From: Fibrella rubiginis | GTDB lineage: Bacteria; Bacteroidota; Bacteroidia; Cytophagales; Spirosomataceae | Reading direction: 5' to 3' | Length of the DNA stretch: 64,000 bases | Assembly (NCBI RefSeq): GCF_017353185.1 | Contig: NZ_JAFMYV010000002.1 | Coordinates: 434,001-498,000 of the forward strand | In this document: piece by piece, positions 43,244 through 51,211 of the stretch | Layout of the letters: each line of letters starts with the position of its first letter | Position numbering within the stretch: the first letter of the stretch is position 1 | The notes under the pieces: generated by a model | The model's database searches: none | Told to the model about the DNA's origin: nothing | Seen by the model: the letters and a program-made list of their open reading frames with translations, nothing else | Position numbers and translations under genes: made by a program

Positions 43244-44029
43244 ATGCCCAACACAACCCTTATCCGCGAGATCGCCAAGATGATCGATCACTCGCTGCTG
43301 CACCCCACCCTGACCGACGCCGAACTGCGCGACGGTTGCGCCGTTGCCCTCAAGTACGATGTGGCCTCGGTTTGTATCAAGCCCTATGCCGTGGCATTGG
43401 CAAAGACATTACTCGCCGGCTCGGACGTGCTGGTGGGCACGGTCATTGGTTTTCCGGCCGGTAACTCAGCCACGTCGATCAAGGTAGCCGAGACCATTCA
43501 GGCCTGCCGGGACGGAGCCGTGGAAATAGACATGGTCGTGAACATCGGCAAGGTGCTCGGTGAAGACTGGGACTTCGTGCGCGACGAGATAAAGGCCATC
43601 CACGAGGCCTGTCTGGCGCATGGAGCCATCCTGAAGGTCATTTTCGAGAACGACTACCTGTCCGACACTAAGTACATCATCAAACTCTGCCAGCTTTGTA
43701 CCGAAGTCGGTGCTGAGTTTGTGAAAACGTCTACGGGCTACGGTTTCGTGAAAGGTGGCGACGGCAAATACAGCTACGAAGGGGCCACCATTCATCAGCT
43801 TCAGGTCATGCTCGACAGCGTCGGACCCGGGGTGCAGGTGAAAGCCGCCGGGGGCGTGCGTACCCTCGACGGGTTGTTGCAGGTGAAGGCAATGGGCGTT
43901 ACCCGCCTGGGTGCTTCGGCAACGGCTGCCATCATGGAAGATGCCTACCGCCGTTTTGGCGAAGCGTCGCCCGGTGCCGTTGCTCCCGACGCGCCAATGG
44001 CCGATAGTCAGGAAGGGAAAGGCTACTGA
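43244..44029 (+). CDS. deoC: Deoxyribose-phosphate aldolase
   Basis: 261 residues from the ATG at 43244 (MPNTTLIREIAKMIDHSLLH); an earlier frame start would be encoded by the palindrome at 43201. It splits 2-deoxyribose 5-phosphate into glyceraldehyde 3-phosphate and acetaldehyde. The Schiff-base Lys is in GAEFVKTSTGYG and the second Lys in VKAAGGVRT. Second gene of the GntR operon. In this setting it may act on a related sugar phosphate from the isomerase encoded downstream. Confidence 0.94.
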   Translation: MPNTTLIREIAKMIDHSLLHPTLTDAELRDGCAVALKYDVASVCIKPYAVALAKTLLAGSDVLVGTVIGFPAGNSATSIKVAETIQACRDGAVEIDMVVNIGKVLGEDWDFVRDEIKAIHEACLAHGAILKVIFENDYLSDTKYIIKLCQLCTEVGAEFVKTSTGYGFVKGGDGKYSYEGATIHQLQVMLDSVGPGVQVKAAGGVRTLDGLLQVKAMGVTRLGASATAAIMEDAYRRFGEASPGAVAPDAPMADSQEGKGY

Positions 44030-44068
44030 TGTAGGTCGTATTCAAACTGGTCGGTGTAGTTTTACGCC

Positions 44069-44476
44069 ATGACAACCCCCTCCTATTCCATCAGAAAAGC
44101 CGTTGCGGCTGATTTTGAGGCGATTGACGAGTTCGACATGTTTGCCGGCGACCGGCAGGAAGAAATCAGCCGGGGCGAATGCTTCGTGGCTGTTCAGGGC
44201 GAAACCGTGGCGGGTTACCTGACAACGGCCCGGTCGTTCTACCAGAATCCGTTTATAGCCTACATTCAGGTGCGGGACAATCAGCAAAGGCATGGCATTG
44301 GTCATGCCTTGCTGGCTTTCGCGGAATCTCGCTGGCCGGTCGAAAAAATTTACATCTCGACCGAAGCCGACAATGCACCCATGCTGCACCTGCTTCAGAA
44401 ACGGGGTTACACCCCCGCCGGCGAGATTTTGTTTATTCAAAACGAGCCTGAATTAGTTTTTTGCAAACTGCGCTAA
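44069..44476 (+). CDS. GNAT-family N-acetyltransferase
   Basis: 135 residues, single GNAT domain. The acetyl-CoA loop QVRDNQQRHGIGHALL matches the Q/RxxGxG/A pattern. The substrate is unknown; its place between deoC and the isomerase (40 and 14 bp gaps) suggests a small metabolite of the same pathway. Confidence 0.88.
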   Translation: MTTPSYSIRKAVAADFEAIDEFDMFAGDRQEEISRGECFVAVQGETVAGYLTTARSFYQNPFIAYIQVRDNQQRHGIGHALLAFAESRWPVEKIYISTEADNAPMLHLLQKRGYTPAGEILFIQNEPELVFCKLR

Positions 44477-44490
44477 ACACATCTCCCTTT

Positions 44491-45420
44491 ATGCTAGACC
44501 TCGGCTTTGTATCGGCTATTTTGCCCGACTACGACCTTCATGCCGTCCTCAAATTTGCGGCGGATCACGGTTTCAAGTGCGTAGAAATCATGTGCTGGCC
44601 TACCGACAGCGCCGACGCTAGGCGCTACGCGGGCGTGTCGCACATCGACGTTGATAACCTCGACGTGGAAGCCGTACACTTCCTCTGCCACAAATATGGC
44701 GTGTCTATTTCGGGACTCGGCTACTACCCTAACCCGCTGGATGCCAACGCCGAACAGGCCGAATTCTACCGCGAGCACATCAAAAAGCTTATCCGGGCAG
44801 CGGCTAGGCTGGGTCGGTCCGGCGCTGCGGTGCCGGTGGTCAACACGTTTATGGGGCGCAACACCACGCTCAACGTGGCCGATAACCTGAAGCTGGTGGC
44901 CGAACACTGGCCGGCCATTGTGCACGAAGCCGAAGCGCACAACGTAAAAATCGGCATCGAAAACTGCCCCATGTGGTTTACCAATGATGAGTGGCCGGGC
45001 GGCAAAAATCTGATGACCACTCCCGCCATCTGGGACCGGGTATTTGAGCTTATCCCCTCGCGGGCACTGGGCGTCAACTACGACCCCAGTCACCTGGTCT
45101 GGCAGATGATGGACGAAGTGAAACCCATCTATACCTACCGCGACCGGCTGCACCATATCCACCTCAAAGACGCAAAAATCTACCGCGACAAGCTCGACCG
45201 GGTGGGCATCATGGCCAATCCGCTGGAGTACCACTCACCCAAGTTACCCGGCCTCGGCGACGTGCGCTGGGGTAGCTTTTTCGCCGCCCTCACCGACGTG
45301 CGCTACCGGGGCCCGGTCTGCATTGAAGTAGAAGACAAAGCCTACGAAGGATCCCCCGACGACGTAAAAACGGCTATCCTGACCGCCCGGAACTACCTGC
45401 GGCAGTTTCTGGCTGACTAG
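44491..45420 (+). CDS. Sugar phosphate isomerase/epimerase (AP2-endonuclease TIM-barrel family)
   Basis: 309 residues from the ATG at 44491 (MLDLGFVSAILPDY). Metal-binding residues of the family are visible: Glu in IGIENCPMW, Asp and His in NYDPSHLVWQ, His in HIHLKDAK and Glu in VCIEVED. Members isomerise sugars, inositol derivatives or hydroxypyruvate. Its operon partners (deoC, GNAT, NMT1/THI5-like protein) do not settle the substrate. Confidence 0.88.
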   Translation: MLDLGFVSAILPDYDLHAVLKFAADHGFKCVEIMCWPTDSADARRYAGVSHIDVDNLDVEAVHFLCHKYGVSISGLGYYPNPLDANAEQAEFYREHIKKLIRAAARLGRSGAAVPVVNTFMGRNTTLNVADNLKLVAEHWPAIVHEAEAHNVKIGIENCPMWFTNDEWPGGKNLMTTPAIWDRVFELIPSRALGVNYDPSHLVWQMMDEVKPIYTYRDRLHHIHLKDAKIYRDKLDRVGIMANPLEYHSPKLPGLGDVRWGSFFAALTDVRYRGPVCIEVEDKAYEGSPDDVKTAILTARNYLRQFLAD

Positions 45421-45445
45421 CCCTTTGCCAACCAACTCAATCGTT

Positions 45446-46357
45446 ATGAACCACTTACGCGTTGCCCTCGACTGGACGCCCAACACCAACCACACCGGTT
45501 TTTTCGTCGCACAGTCGCTGGGTTATTATTCCGAAGCAGGTCTGGAAGTCCACTTGTTAACACCCGAATCGGACAATTATACGTTGACGCCCGCCAAAAA
45601 ACTGGCGCTTGGACAAGCCGATTTTGCCCTGGCACCGTTCGAGAGCGTCATCAGCCTCAACACCAAAGCCAATCCAATGCAGGCGGTGGCCGTGGCGGCG
45701 TTGCTACGGGAAGACATCAGCGCCATTGTAGCGCTGACCAGCAGCCATATAAATAGGCCCAGCGACCTGGACGGGCTTATCTACGCATCCTATAAAGCGC
45801 GCTACGAAGACGCCATCGTGAAGCAGATGATTGTGAACGATGGTGGTCGGGGTGACCTTCGTATCACCTACCCCGACAAGCTTGGTATCTGGCATACCCT
45901 GCTCACCAACGCCGCCGATTCGACCTGGATATTTGATAACTGGGAAGGCGTAGAAGCCGACACGCAGGGTATCCAACTGACCAGATTTCGCCTTGCCGAC
46001 TATGGTATTCCGTATGGCTATTCACCGGTTTTGTTGACCACCCGGCACCAGATCGACAACAACACGGAGGTGTATAAACGCTTCCTGAACGCAACGAAAA
46101 AAGGGTTTCTGTATGCGGTTGGTAACGTAGCCGAAAGCGCCGCTATGTTGGCCCAGTTCGTACCCCAACGGGATAAGGAACGAATTGATCTGCTGAAAAG
46201 CCAGGCCTATACATCAGCCTATTATGGCGACGAAACCAACTGGGGCAAGCTGGAGAGCGGACGGGTTAACGCGTTCCTCGACTGGCTAAAAACGCAGGGG
46301 CTGGAAACAACTGATCTAGATGCCAACACCCTGTTTACAAACGCTTTAATCGAATAA
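45446..46357 (+). CDS. NMT1/THI5-like protein without signal peptide
   Basis: 303 residues from the ATG at 45446 (MNHLRVALDWTPNTNHTGFF). The fold is the periplasmic-binding type shared by NMT1/THI5 and ThiY-like substrate-binding proteins: VALDWTPNTNHTG, then KLALGQADFALAPFESVISL. No signal peptide or lipobox is present, and no ABC permease or ATPase follows, so it is probably cytoplasmic. It lacks the Cys-rich motif of yeast THI5, so hydroxymethylpyrimidine synthesis is doubtful. It is the last gene of the GntR operon. Confidence 0.78.
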   Translation: MNHLRVALDWTPNTNHTGFFVAQSLGYYSEAGLEVHLLTPESDNYTLTPAKKLALGQADFALAPFESVISLNTKANPMQAVAVAALLREDISAIVALTSSHINRPSDLDGLIYASYKARYEDAIVKQMIVNDGGRGDLRITYPDKLGIWHTLLTNAADSTWIFDNWEGVEADTQGIQLTRFRLADYGIPYGYSPVLLTTRHQIDNNTEVYKRFLNATKKGFLYAVGNVAESAAMLAQFVPQRDKERIDLLKSQAYTSAYYGDETNWGKLESGRVNAFLDWLKTQGLETTDLDANTLFTNALIE

Positions 46358-46383
46358 GGGCATTTGCTGATCCGGTTTTGAGT

Positions 46384-46576
46384 GGGGTTGGGCGGTTTCG
46401 CGCTCTGGTGTGGCTTCGCGCTCTGGTGTGGCTTCGCGCATCGGGCCCTTCGACAGGCTCAGGGTGACAGGAAAGTTGAATCAACTCCACTGAACTGCAT
46501 TAGATGGGCTGTCACCCTGAGCCTGTCGAAGGGCCTAGAGCGCGAAGCCACACCACAGCGCGAAGCCACCCAACCC
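46384..46576. repeat. Long palindromic element with CCCTTCGACAGGCTCAGGGT core
   Basis: The left side (46384-46470) and right side (46509-46576) are reverse complements for most of their length; the left has one extra copy of an 18-bp unit (CGCTCTGGTGTGGCTTCG, twice in tandem). The inner core is a REP-like sequence widely dispersed in unrelated bacterial genomes, whose translation gives the familiar spurious TLSLSKG peptide. It lies between convergent genes. Confidence 0.9.
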
Positions 46577-46612
46577 AAATAAGCACCTCCCGACAGAAGG
46601 CTGGTTACTCCC

Positions 46613-47638
46613 CTATTTCCCCACCCGCACGAGCAGAGCCAGGTGGCCCCATTGGTCAGACAAGGCGCCTACAAATTCGGGCGTGCGAACGTGTTGTATG
46701 AAAGTAAGTTGCATGTTTTTGCCCGCAATGACGCCGCCCACGTCGGTCTGTCCGTAGAAATGCTGTAGCTCTACGGCGGGCAGGGCATAATAGTTTTTGG
46801 CCCCGTTCAGCCAGCCGCCCTGCATGAGCGAGTTGTCGAGAACAGCCCGAAAACCAATCCGAATAAAAGCGTAGCACTGAAATTTCCGGGGCGACGTTCC
46901 TGCACTATATAAGCCCGTGGGGTGGCCAAAATAGTCATTAAACAACCCGACGCGCAGTGTACCGCCCATTCCCGCCGCGTTCATCAACGAGCCAATGGTT
47001 CCTTCAACCTCGCTGATGACGTCGAAAACGGGCGAAAAAAGAGGGATAGCCCGACCCTCATACCGCACGGTGTAGCTAATAACCGGATCGTTTTTCATCT
47101 GCGTACCCCAACCCGCCGGTACGGCCTGATGGAGCAGACCATGCATGTGATCCTGCAACTCGGCGGCCCCCGAAGCAGGGCCAATCACACCCAGCGCAAG
47201 CGATGAACTAAGCCGACGCCCACCCGTGGGGTCGGTGGTAGTGAGGCCCCAGGCTACGTACAGGTAGCCCGCGTAGGGACGGTCGTAGGGATACAGCGGG
47301 GGCCGAACGCTCCTGGTATCGCGGGGGGTGTAAAGTTCCTGACCAACCGAGGCGTTATACAGGGCCTTGTAGGACCGCTTGTCTTTCGGATTCAACCTTA
47401 GCAATGCGTAGTGGGTAGGCCATTTTTGCCAGTAATTGCTCAGATGGGTCAGCCGAATACCGTTGCTGTAATACCGATCTGTCACGCTTCGCTGATGCAC
47501 CTGAAACGCATCATTCTCCCAGTCAAGTTGTGCAAAAGCGCCAGCTTGTTGCTTGTGAATGGGTTTGGGACGGCTGGCATCCTGCGAAAAAGTAGTCAGT
47601 GCGTTGAGTAGGCAGGCAACAACAAGCAATAAGCGCAT
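46613..47638 (-). CDS. LpxR-family lipid A deacylase (DUF2219)
   Basis: 341 residues with signal peptide (LLLVVACLLNALTTFSQ). LpxR is an outer-membrane barrel that removes the 3'-acyloxyacyl chain of lipid A. Family motifs are present: WENDAFQ, TDRYYSNGIRLTHLS (with Asp, Arg and Asn typical of the active site) and PYDRPYAGYLYVAWG. Direct repeats upstream may regulate it. Confidence 0.87.
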   Translation of the reverse strand: MRLLLVVACLLNALTTFSQDASRPKPIHKQQAGAFAQLDWENDAFQVHQRSVTDRYYSNGIRLTHLSNYWQKWPTHYALLRLNPKDKRSYKALYNASVGQELYTPRDTRSVRPPLYPYDRPYAGYLYVAWGLTTTDPTGGRRLSSSLALGVIGPASGAAELQDHMHGLLHQAVPAGWGTQMKNDPVISYTVRYEGRAIPLFSPVFDVISEVEGTIGSLMNAAGMGGTLRVGLFNDYFGHPTGLYSAGTSPRKFQCYAFIRIGFRAVLDNSLMQGGWLNGAKNYYALPAVELQHFYGQTDVGGVIAGKNMQLTFIQHVRTPEFVGALSDQWGHLALLVRVGK

Positions 47639-47673
47639 ATAACGATGATTAGTCGCTATAAAAATCGGTCATA

Positions 47674-47711
47674 TGTTCTATAAAGCAAGTTGTTTGTTCT
47701 ATAAAGCAAGT
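47674..47711 (-). promoter_or_regulatory. Two 17-bp direct repeats upstream of the LpxR gene
   Basis: TGTTCTATAAAGCAAGT occurs at 47674-47690 and again at 47695-47711, exactly 21 bp (two helical turns) apart, which places both copies on the same face of the DNA. They lie 36 bp before the LpxR start and could bind a regulator. Confidence 0.55.
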
Positions 47712-48052
47712 CCTTGGGTCAGAATTGCCAGTAACAAGGCAGGCCAGGCCGCAATCTGCCGGTATGGTGCTACTAGGCTACTCCGATTTCTTCCCGAAAC
47801 CGCCAAACAATTTCAGGCTCGATGAGCGCGAGTTACTCAAAGCTGAGGCCGCTTTTTGCGCCGCATTTGGCTATGAGGGGCGGGTTCTGTGGTGGTCGCG
47901 GGTAATGCGCCAACTTTCTGGTAACCACCCGCCAGGATTAGTTTGTGCTGTTCCGACTCCGACCAGGCCAAGATCTCCTTTACCCGCAGCACGGTGTCGA
48001 GGATGCTGAAAAGCCAGGGCAGATAGTTCAGGAAGCCTACCTTTGCGGGGCT
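47712..48052. other. 340 bp without a recognisable gene
   Basis: Between the divergent LpxR and PAP2 genes. Open frames exist on both strands, but none looks like a known protein or has a convincing start. It is GC-normal and not repeat-like, so a decayed gene or a long leader is possible. Confidence 0.5.
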
Positions 48053-48628
48053 ATGCGCGAGACGATCAATCAACTCGATACCGGGCTTTTTCTGACCCTC
48101 AATCGCCTCCATGCCCCCTGGCTCGACCCCGTCATGGTGCTGTTTACGGAGCGAAACACCTGGATTCCATTCTATGTGGTGCTGGTGGGCTGGCTGGCCT
48201 GGCGGTTCCGGCAGCGGGCCGTGGGCCTGGTGCTTACGCTGGCTGTAGCCGTAGCCATCAGCGATCAGGTCTGTTCGTCGGTGCTGAAACCGCTCACGCT
48301 CCGGCTGCGTCCCTGCCACGAAGCAGCCCTACAGGCGGCCATTCATCCCCTACTACCCTGTGGCGGACAATATGGCTTCTGCTCCTCCCATGCGGCCAAC
48401 ACCTTCGCGCTGGCTACGGGGTTGTGGTTGCTGCTGGGCAGGCAACATAGCTGGCTGCGGTGGTTGTTTGCCTGGGCAACGCTGGTAGCCTACAGCCGGG
48501 TGTATGTGGGTGCCCACTACCCCCTCGACGTGCTGGCCGGAGCAGGCGTGGGTACGCTGGCGGCCCTCGGCTGTGTATCTTTGTATGACAACACGTTCAA
48601 GGTCCAACGTTTAAAGGCCAAAGCCTAA
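48053..48628 (+). CDS. PAP2-family phosphatase
   Basis: 191 residues from the ATG at 48053 (MRETINQLDTGLFLTLNRLH). Several membrane helices. The three PAP2 motifs are KPLTLRLRP, CSSHAANTF (the usual PSGH replaced by SSH) and SRVYVGAHYPLDVLAG. Such enzymes dephosphorylate undecaprenyl pyrophosphate, phosphatidic acid or lipid A. The last ten codons (FKVQRLKAKA) are encoded by the hairpin repeat at 48594, so the natural C-terminus has probably been replaced. Confidence 0.9.
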   Translation: MRETINQLDTGLFLTLNRLHAPWLDPVMVLFTERNTWIPFYVVLVGWLAWRFRQRAVGLVLTLAVAVAISDQVCSSVLKPLTLRLRPCHEAALQAAIHPLLPCGGQYGFCSSHAANTFALATGLWLLLGRQHSWLRWLFAWATLVAYSRVYVGAHYPLDVLAGAGVGTLAALGCVSLYDNTFKVQRLKAKA

Positions 48629-48721
48629 AGTTTAAAGTTGGCTGACCAATCCGCCGGTGCGGCGTGAGTACGCTTGCTGCACCGGCGGATTGGTCAGCCA
48701 ACTTTAAACTTTAGGCTTTGG
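48594..48721. repeat. Perfect 43-bp hairpin with GTTTAAA-heptad arms
   Basis: Arms 48618-48660 and 48679-48721 are perfect reverse complements; the left side extends with further words from 48594 (GTTCAAG, GTCCAAC, GTTTAAA, GGCCAAA, GCCTAAA, GTTTAAA). The inner sequence ACCAATCCGCCGGTGC differs from other members. The PAP2 stop codon is inside the left arm. Confidence 0.93.
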
Positions 48722-48734
48722 ACTCCTTCTCTTT

Positions 48735-49484
48735 ATGCCCTTCGCTTCACTTACGATTCGCTTCCAGTCGGCGGGGATGATACCCCCGCCTTTCACTCAT
48801 TATTACACGCTGGAGGTAAAACCCACGCCAAAAAATGCCCTCCACGTCGACTTCTCCATTACCTATACTGACCGCGAAGAGCTTGACGAAGAAGACATTA
48901 CAGGAGAAGGTTTCACATTGGCCGACAATTTCGACTGGTCAGGCACGCTTGGTCCAGACTGGCTGCCGGTGCTGGACAATGTAGTGGCCAATACCCGCCT
49001 GAAGCCGCTTCGGGAGAGTGAGCTGTCGGAGAAAGACGATTACCTCGAAGTGCTCATCACGCCCGGCTCCGGCCCGACTGGTCAGTCGACGCAAACGGGC
49101 ACGCCGACCAATCCCGATGCATTTTTGTACCCCATTCAGGAGCTAATTCAGGCTATTTATGAAGCGGGAGGTAAAGAAAAACCCTTTGAGCTAAGCTACC
49201 TCAGCTACCAGCAGTCTGGTGACCGCGAACTGCACATTCAGGCCTCGTTCGCCAACCGGAGCGTACAGGTTATAACGGTTAACAACCGGCAGGAGCAGCG
49301 CAAAACCATGCCCTGGGAGGCGCTACAGCCCCTTATGTCCACTGTTTTTGCCTACGACTACAACCCCGAAGACGGCTTGGCGAAGCCCCCCAAACGCGAC
49401 GGTCATTTCCTGACGGTCGGCACCGACATGTGGTTCGATATCAGCGCGTTGCCGGAGGTGTACCGGGCGCTGGAGCGGGTATAA
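48735..49484 (+). CDS. Hypothetical protein, soluble
   Basis: 249 residues, no signal peptide or membrane helix. Acidic, with strand-rich N-terminal half (YYTLEVKPTPKNALHVDFSI) and a glycine/threonine linker (GSGPTGQSTQTGTPTNP). I do not recognise it. Its 3' end overlaps the convergent methyltransferase by 44 bp. Confidence 0.72.
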   Translation: MPFASLTIRFQSAGMIPPPFTHYYTLEVKPTPKNALHVDFSITYTDREELDEEDITGEGFTLADNFDWSGTLGPDWLPVLDNVVANTRLKPLRESELSEKDDYLEVLITPGSGPTGQSTQTGTPTNPDAFLYPIQELIQAIYEAGGKEKPFELSYLSYQQSGDRELHIQASFANRSVQVITVNNRQEQRKTMPWEALQPLMSTVFAYDYNPEDGLAKPPKRDGHFLTVGTDMWFDISALPEVYRALERV

Positions 49485-50100
49485 CGCGTTGCCAGCTGCC
49501 CATTCGTATCTGTCCCCGACGCAAGGTCGCGCTTTGTGTTTCCACTAGCCCGGCCTGTTGCAACACCTGCGGCCAGTTGGGCAACCGGCTGGCGTCGATG
49601 CACGCAACAACCCGAAAAAAACGAATCATCATCCAGAGTTGCAGCCGCTGCCAGGTTGTTTTGGGCTGGTCGAAATCACAGATCAGCAACGCACCTGGTT
49701 CGGTTAGATGCTCAAGTAAACAGGGCAATAAGCGACCTGTTAGCGTAGATTCGGGGTACAGATCGAGCACAAACGGCAGCAAAATCGCGTCGTACCGTTC
49801 TCCCTGCTCAAGATCTGTCTCCGTGCCATGCCTAAACACAATGCGCTCATTAGCAGAGGATTTACCTATTTTTTGCTGAGCCATGTGAAGCATAGTGTCT
49901 GACGCTTCCAGGTACAGCACCCGTTGCGGGTTGGTTTGTAGCAGGCGGGGCAGCAAAGTGCCTGTGCCACCACCCAGCACCAGCACCCGGCTGTGGGGCG
50001 GTACCCGTTCAACGCACCACTGCCCGGCCAGCTTCAGCGTATGGCCAAACATCAACGCGGCCAGGCTGTCGTAGAGGGGAGCAATAAAGTTGAAGGACAT
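49441..50100 (-). CDS. Class I SAM-dependent methyltransferase
   Basis: 219 residues. Motif I VLVLGGGTGTLLPRLL, motif II region VLYLEASDTML, and motif III-like YDAILLPFVLDLYPES. Resembles the UbiE/MenG type of small methyltransferase. Together with the next two genes it forms a lipid-related cluster on the minus strand. Confidence 0.85.
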   Translation of the reverse strand: MSFNFIAPLYDSLAALMFGHTLKLAGQWCVERVPPHSRVLVLGGGTGTLLPRLLQTNPQRVLYLEASDTMLHMAQQKIGKSSANERIVFRHGTETDLEQGERYDAILLPFVLDLYPESTLTGRLLPCLLEHLTEPGALLICDFDQPKTTWQRLQLWMMIRFFRVVACIDASRLPNWPQVLQQAGLVETQSATLRRGQIRMGSWQRVIPAPAPGTPPATR

Positions 50101-50166
50101 CAGCGCATTCGGGCAAAACAGGGCGTGTTAAATACAACAACGCATCTGGACGAATGGCTGCCGAGG

Positions 50167-51072
50167 CTACAATTTTTCGAAAACCAGCCGATAGTGGTCC
50201 ATAATGTTTCGCTCGAAACACACCCGATTAGGGCTTTTCCGAAACACGCTGATTAGTCCACGAAATGACGGGTTGGTGAGCAGTTTGGGCAACAGTGACG
50301 CGTAGAGGGCATACTTTTGGGTCATGAACGCCCGAAACCGCTTGCGCCACTGGCCAATGGTTTCGATGTAATCGAGCCGACCGCTACTGATCGATACCAA
50401 TTTGAAATAAGGTCTGGCACACCGGTTGATTTGGGCAGGACCGTAGGGCAGCCAGGATCCGGGAAACTGGGCAATCATCAAGGCCATGTAATACGCGTCA
50501 GAATCAGAATCGGCGTCGAGCCGGATGCTTTCAAAGGGGGGCAATTGTTCACCAAACACCATCGTCTGCATGTAAAAGCGCCCCCCGGCAGGCAGCAGTT
50601 CGCTCAGATTCCTGAAGAAATTGCTGTAGATAGCATCCTGCTCACCGGCCTGCCACTGTTCGATGGAGCAAAAATGTTCCATGCCCCCAATGCAGGTGAC
50701 GGCGTCGAAGGTGCCGTAGTCGGCGGGGGTGATCAGGCGGCAATCTTTCACGTCAACGTTCAGACCATTCTTTCGGCAGGCTTCGGCTTGCCTCTGCGAT
50801 AGCGTCACGCCCCGGCCAATGGCGCCCCGGTGGTGTTTGGCATACGTCAGGAAAGGCCCCCACCCACAGCCCATGTCGAGCACTGTCGAGCCGGGGCCTA
50901 TTCGCAGGCTGTCGGCAATAAACTTGTGTTTTTGCTGCTGCGCCTCCTCCAGTGTAAGCGAAAAATCGCCGTTATACATGGCACCACTGTAGTCGCCGGT
51001 CTCGCCAATGCTGAGCCGGAATACCTTGTCGATGGTCGAGTAGGTGAAGTCTAGGTCTTGTTGAGTAGCCAT
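50167..51072 (-). CDS. Cyclopropane-fatty-acyl-phospholipid-synthase-like methyltransferase
   Basis: 301 residues. The CFA-type SAM motif VLDMGCGWGPFLTYAKHH is followed by GVTLSQRQAEACRK, VTCIGGMEHFC and GGRFYMQTMVFGE, all as in CFA synthase/mycolic acid methyltransferase proteins. It lacks the long N-terminal lipid-binding domain of E. coli CFA synthase, so it may modify another lipid. Sits between a second methyltransferase and a desaturase. Confidence 0.87.
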   Translation of the reverse strand: MATQQDLDFTYSTIDKVFRLSIGETGDYSGAMYNGDFSLTLEEAQQQKHKFIADSLRIGPGSTVLDMGCGWGPFLTYAKHHRGAIGRGVTLSQRQAEACRKNGLNVDVKDCRLITPADYGTFDAVTCIGGMEHFCSIEQWQAGEQDAIYSNFFRNLSELLPAGGRFYMQTMVFGEQLPPFESIRLDADSDSDAYYMALMIAQFPGSWLPYGPAQINRCARPYFKLVSISSGRLDYIETIGQWRKRFRAFMTQKYALYASLLPKLLTNPSFRGLISVFRKSPNRVCFERNIMDHYRLVFEKL

Positions 51073-51211
51073 AAACTGAAGATGTATTTGTGTCGCGTTC
51101 TGTTTCGCTACCGTTGCCTGACAACGGCTGGTAGGGCATTGGTTGGCAACCTTTCATTGTAAGCCAGCCGCAACAGCCAGTCCAACACTGGCTGCGTGTT
51201 TTGTGCGTAGG

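Noticed and set aside
44494..45234. Minus-strand frame of 246 codons
   Set aside because: Antisense to the sugar phosphate isomerase, whose metal ligands are intact.
45446..46357. Called as an ABC transporter binding protein
   Set aside because: No signal peptide, no lipobox and no permease or ATPase gene nearby; kept only as NMT1/THI5-like.
46382..46582. Plus-strand frame containing the TLSLSKG peptide
   Set aside because: This is the usual spurious translation of the dispersed CCCTTCGACAGGCTCAGGGT repeat.
47837..48319. Minus-strand frame opposite the PAP2 start
   Set aside because: No start or family resemblance, and most of it is antisense to the PAP2 membrane helices.
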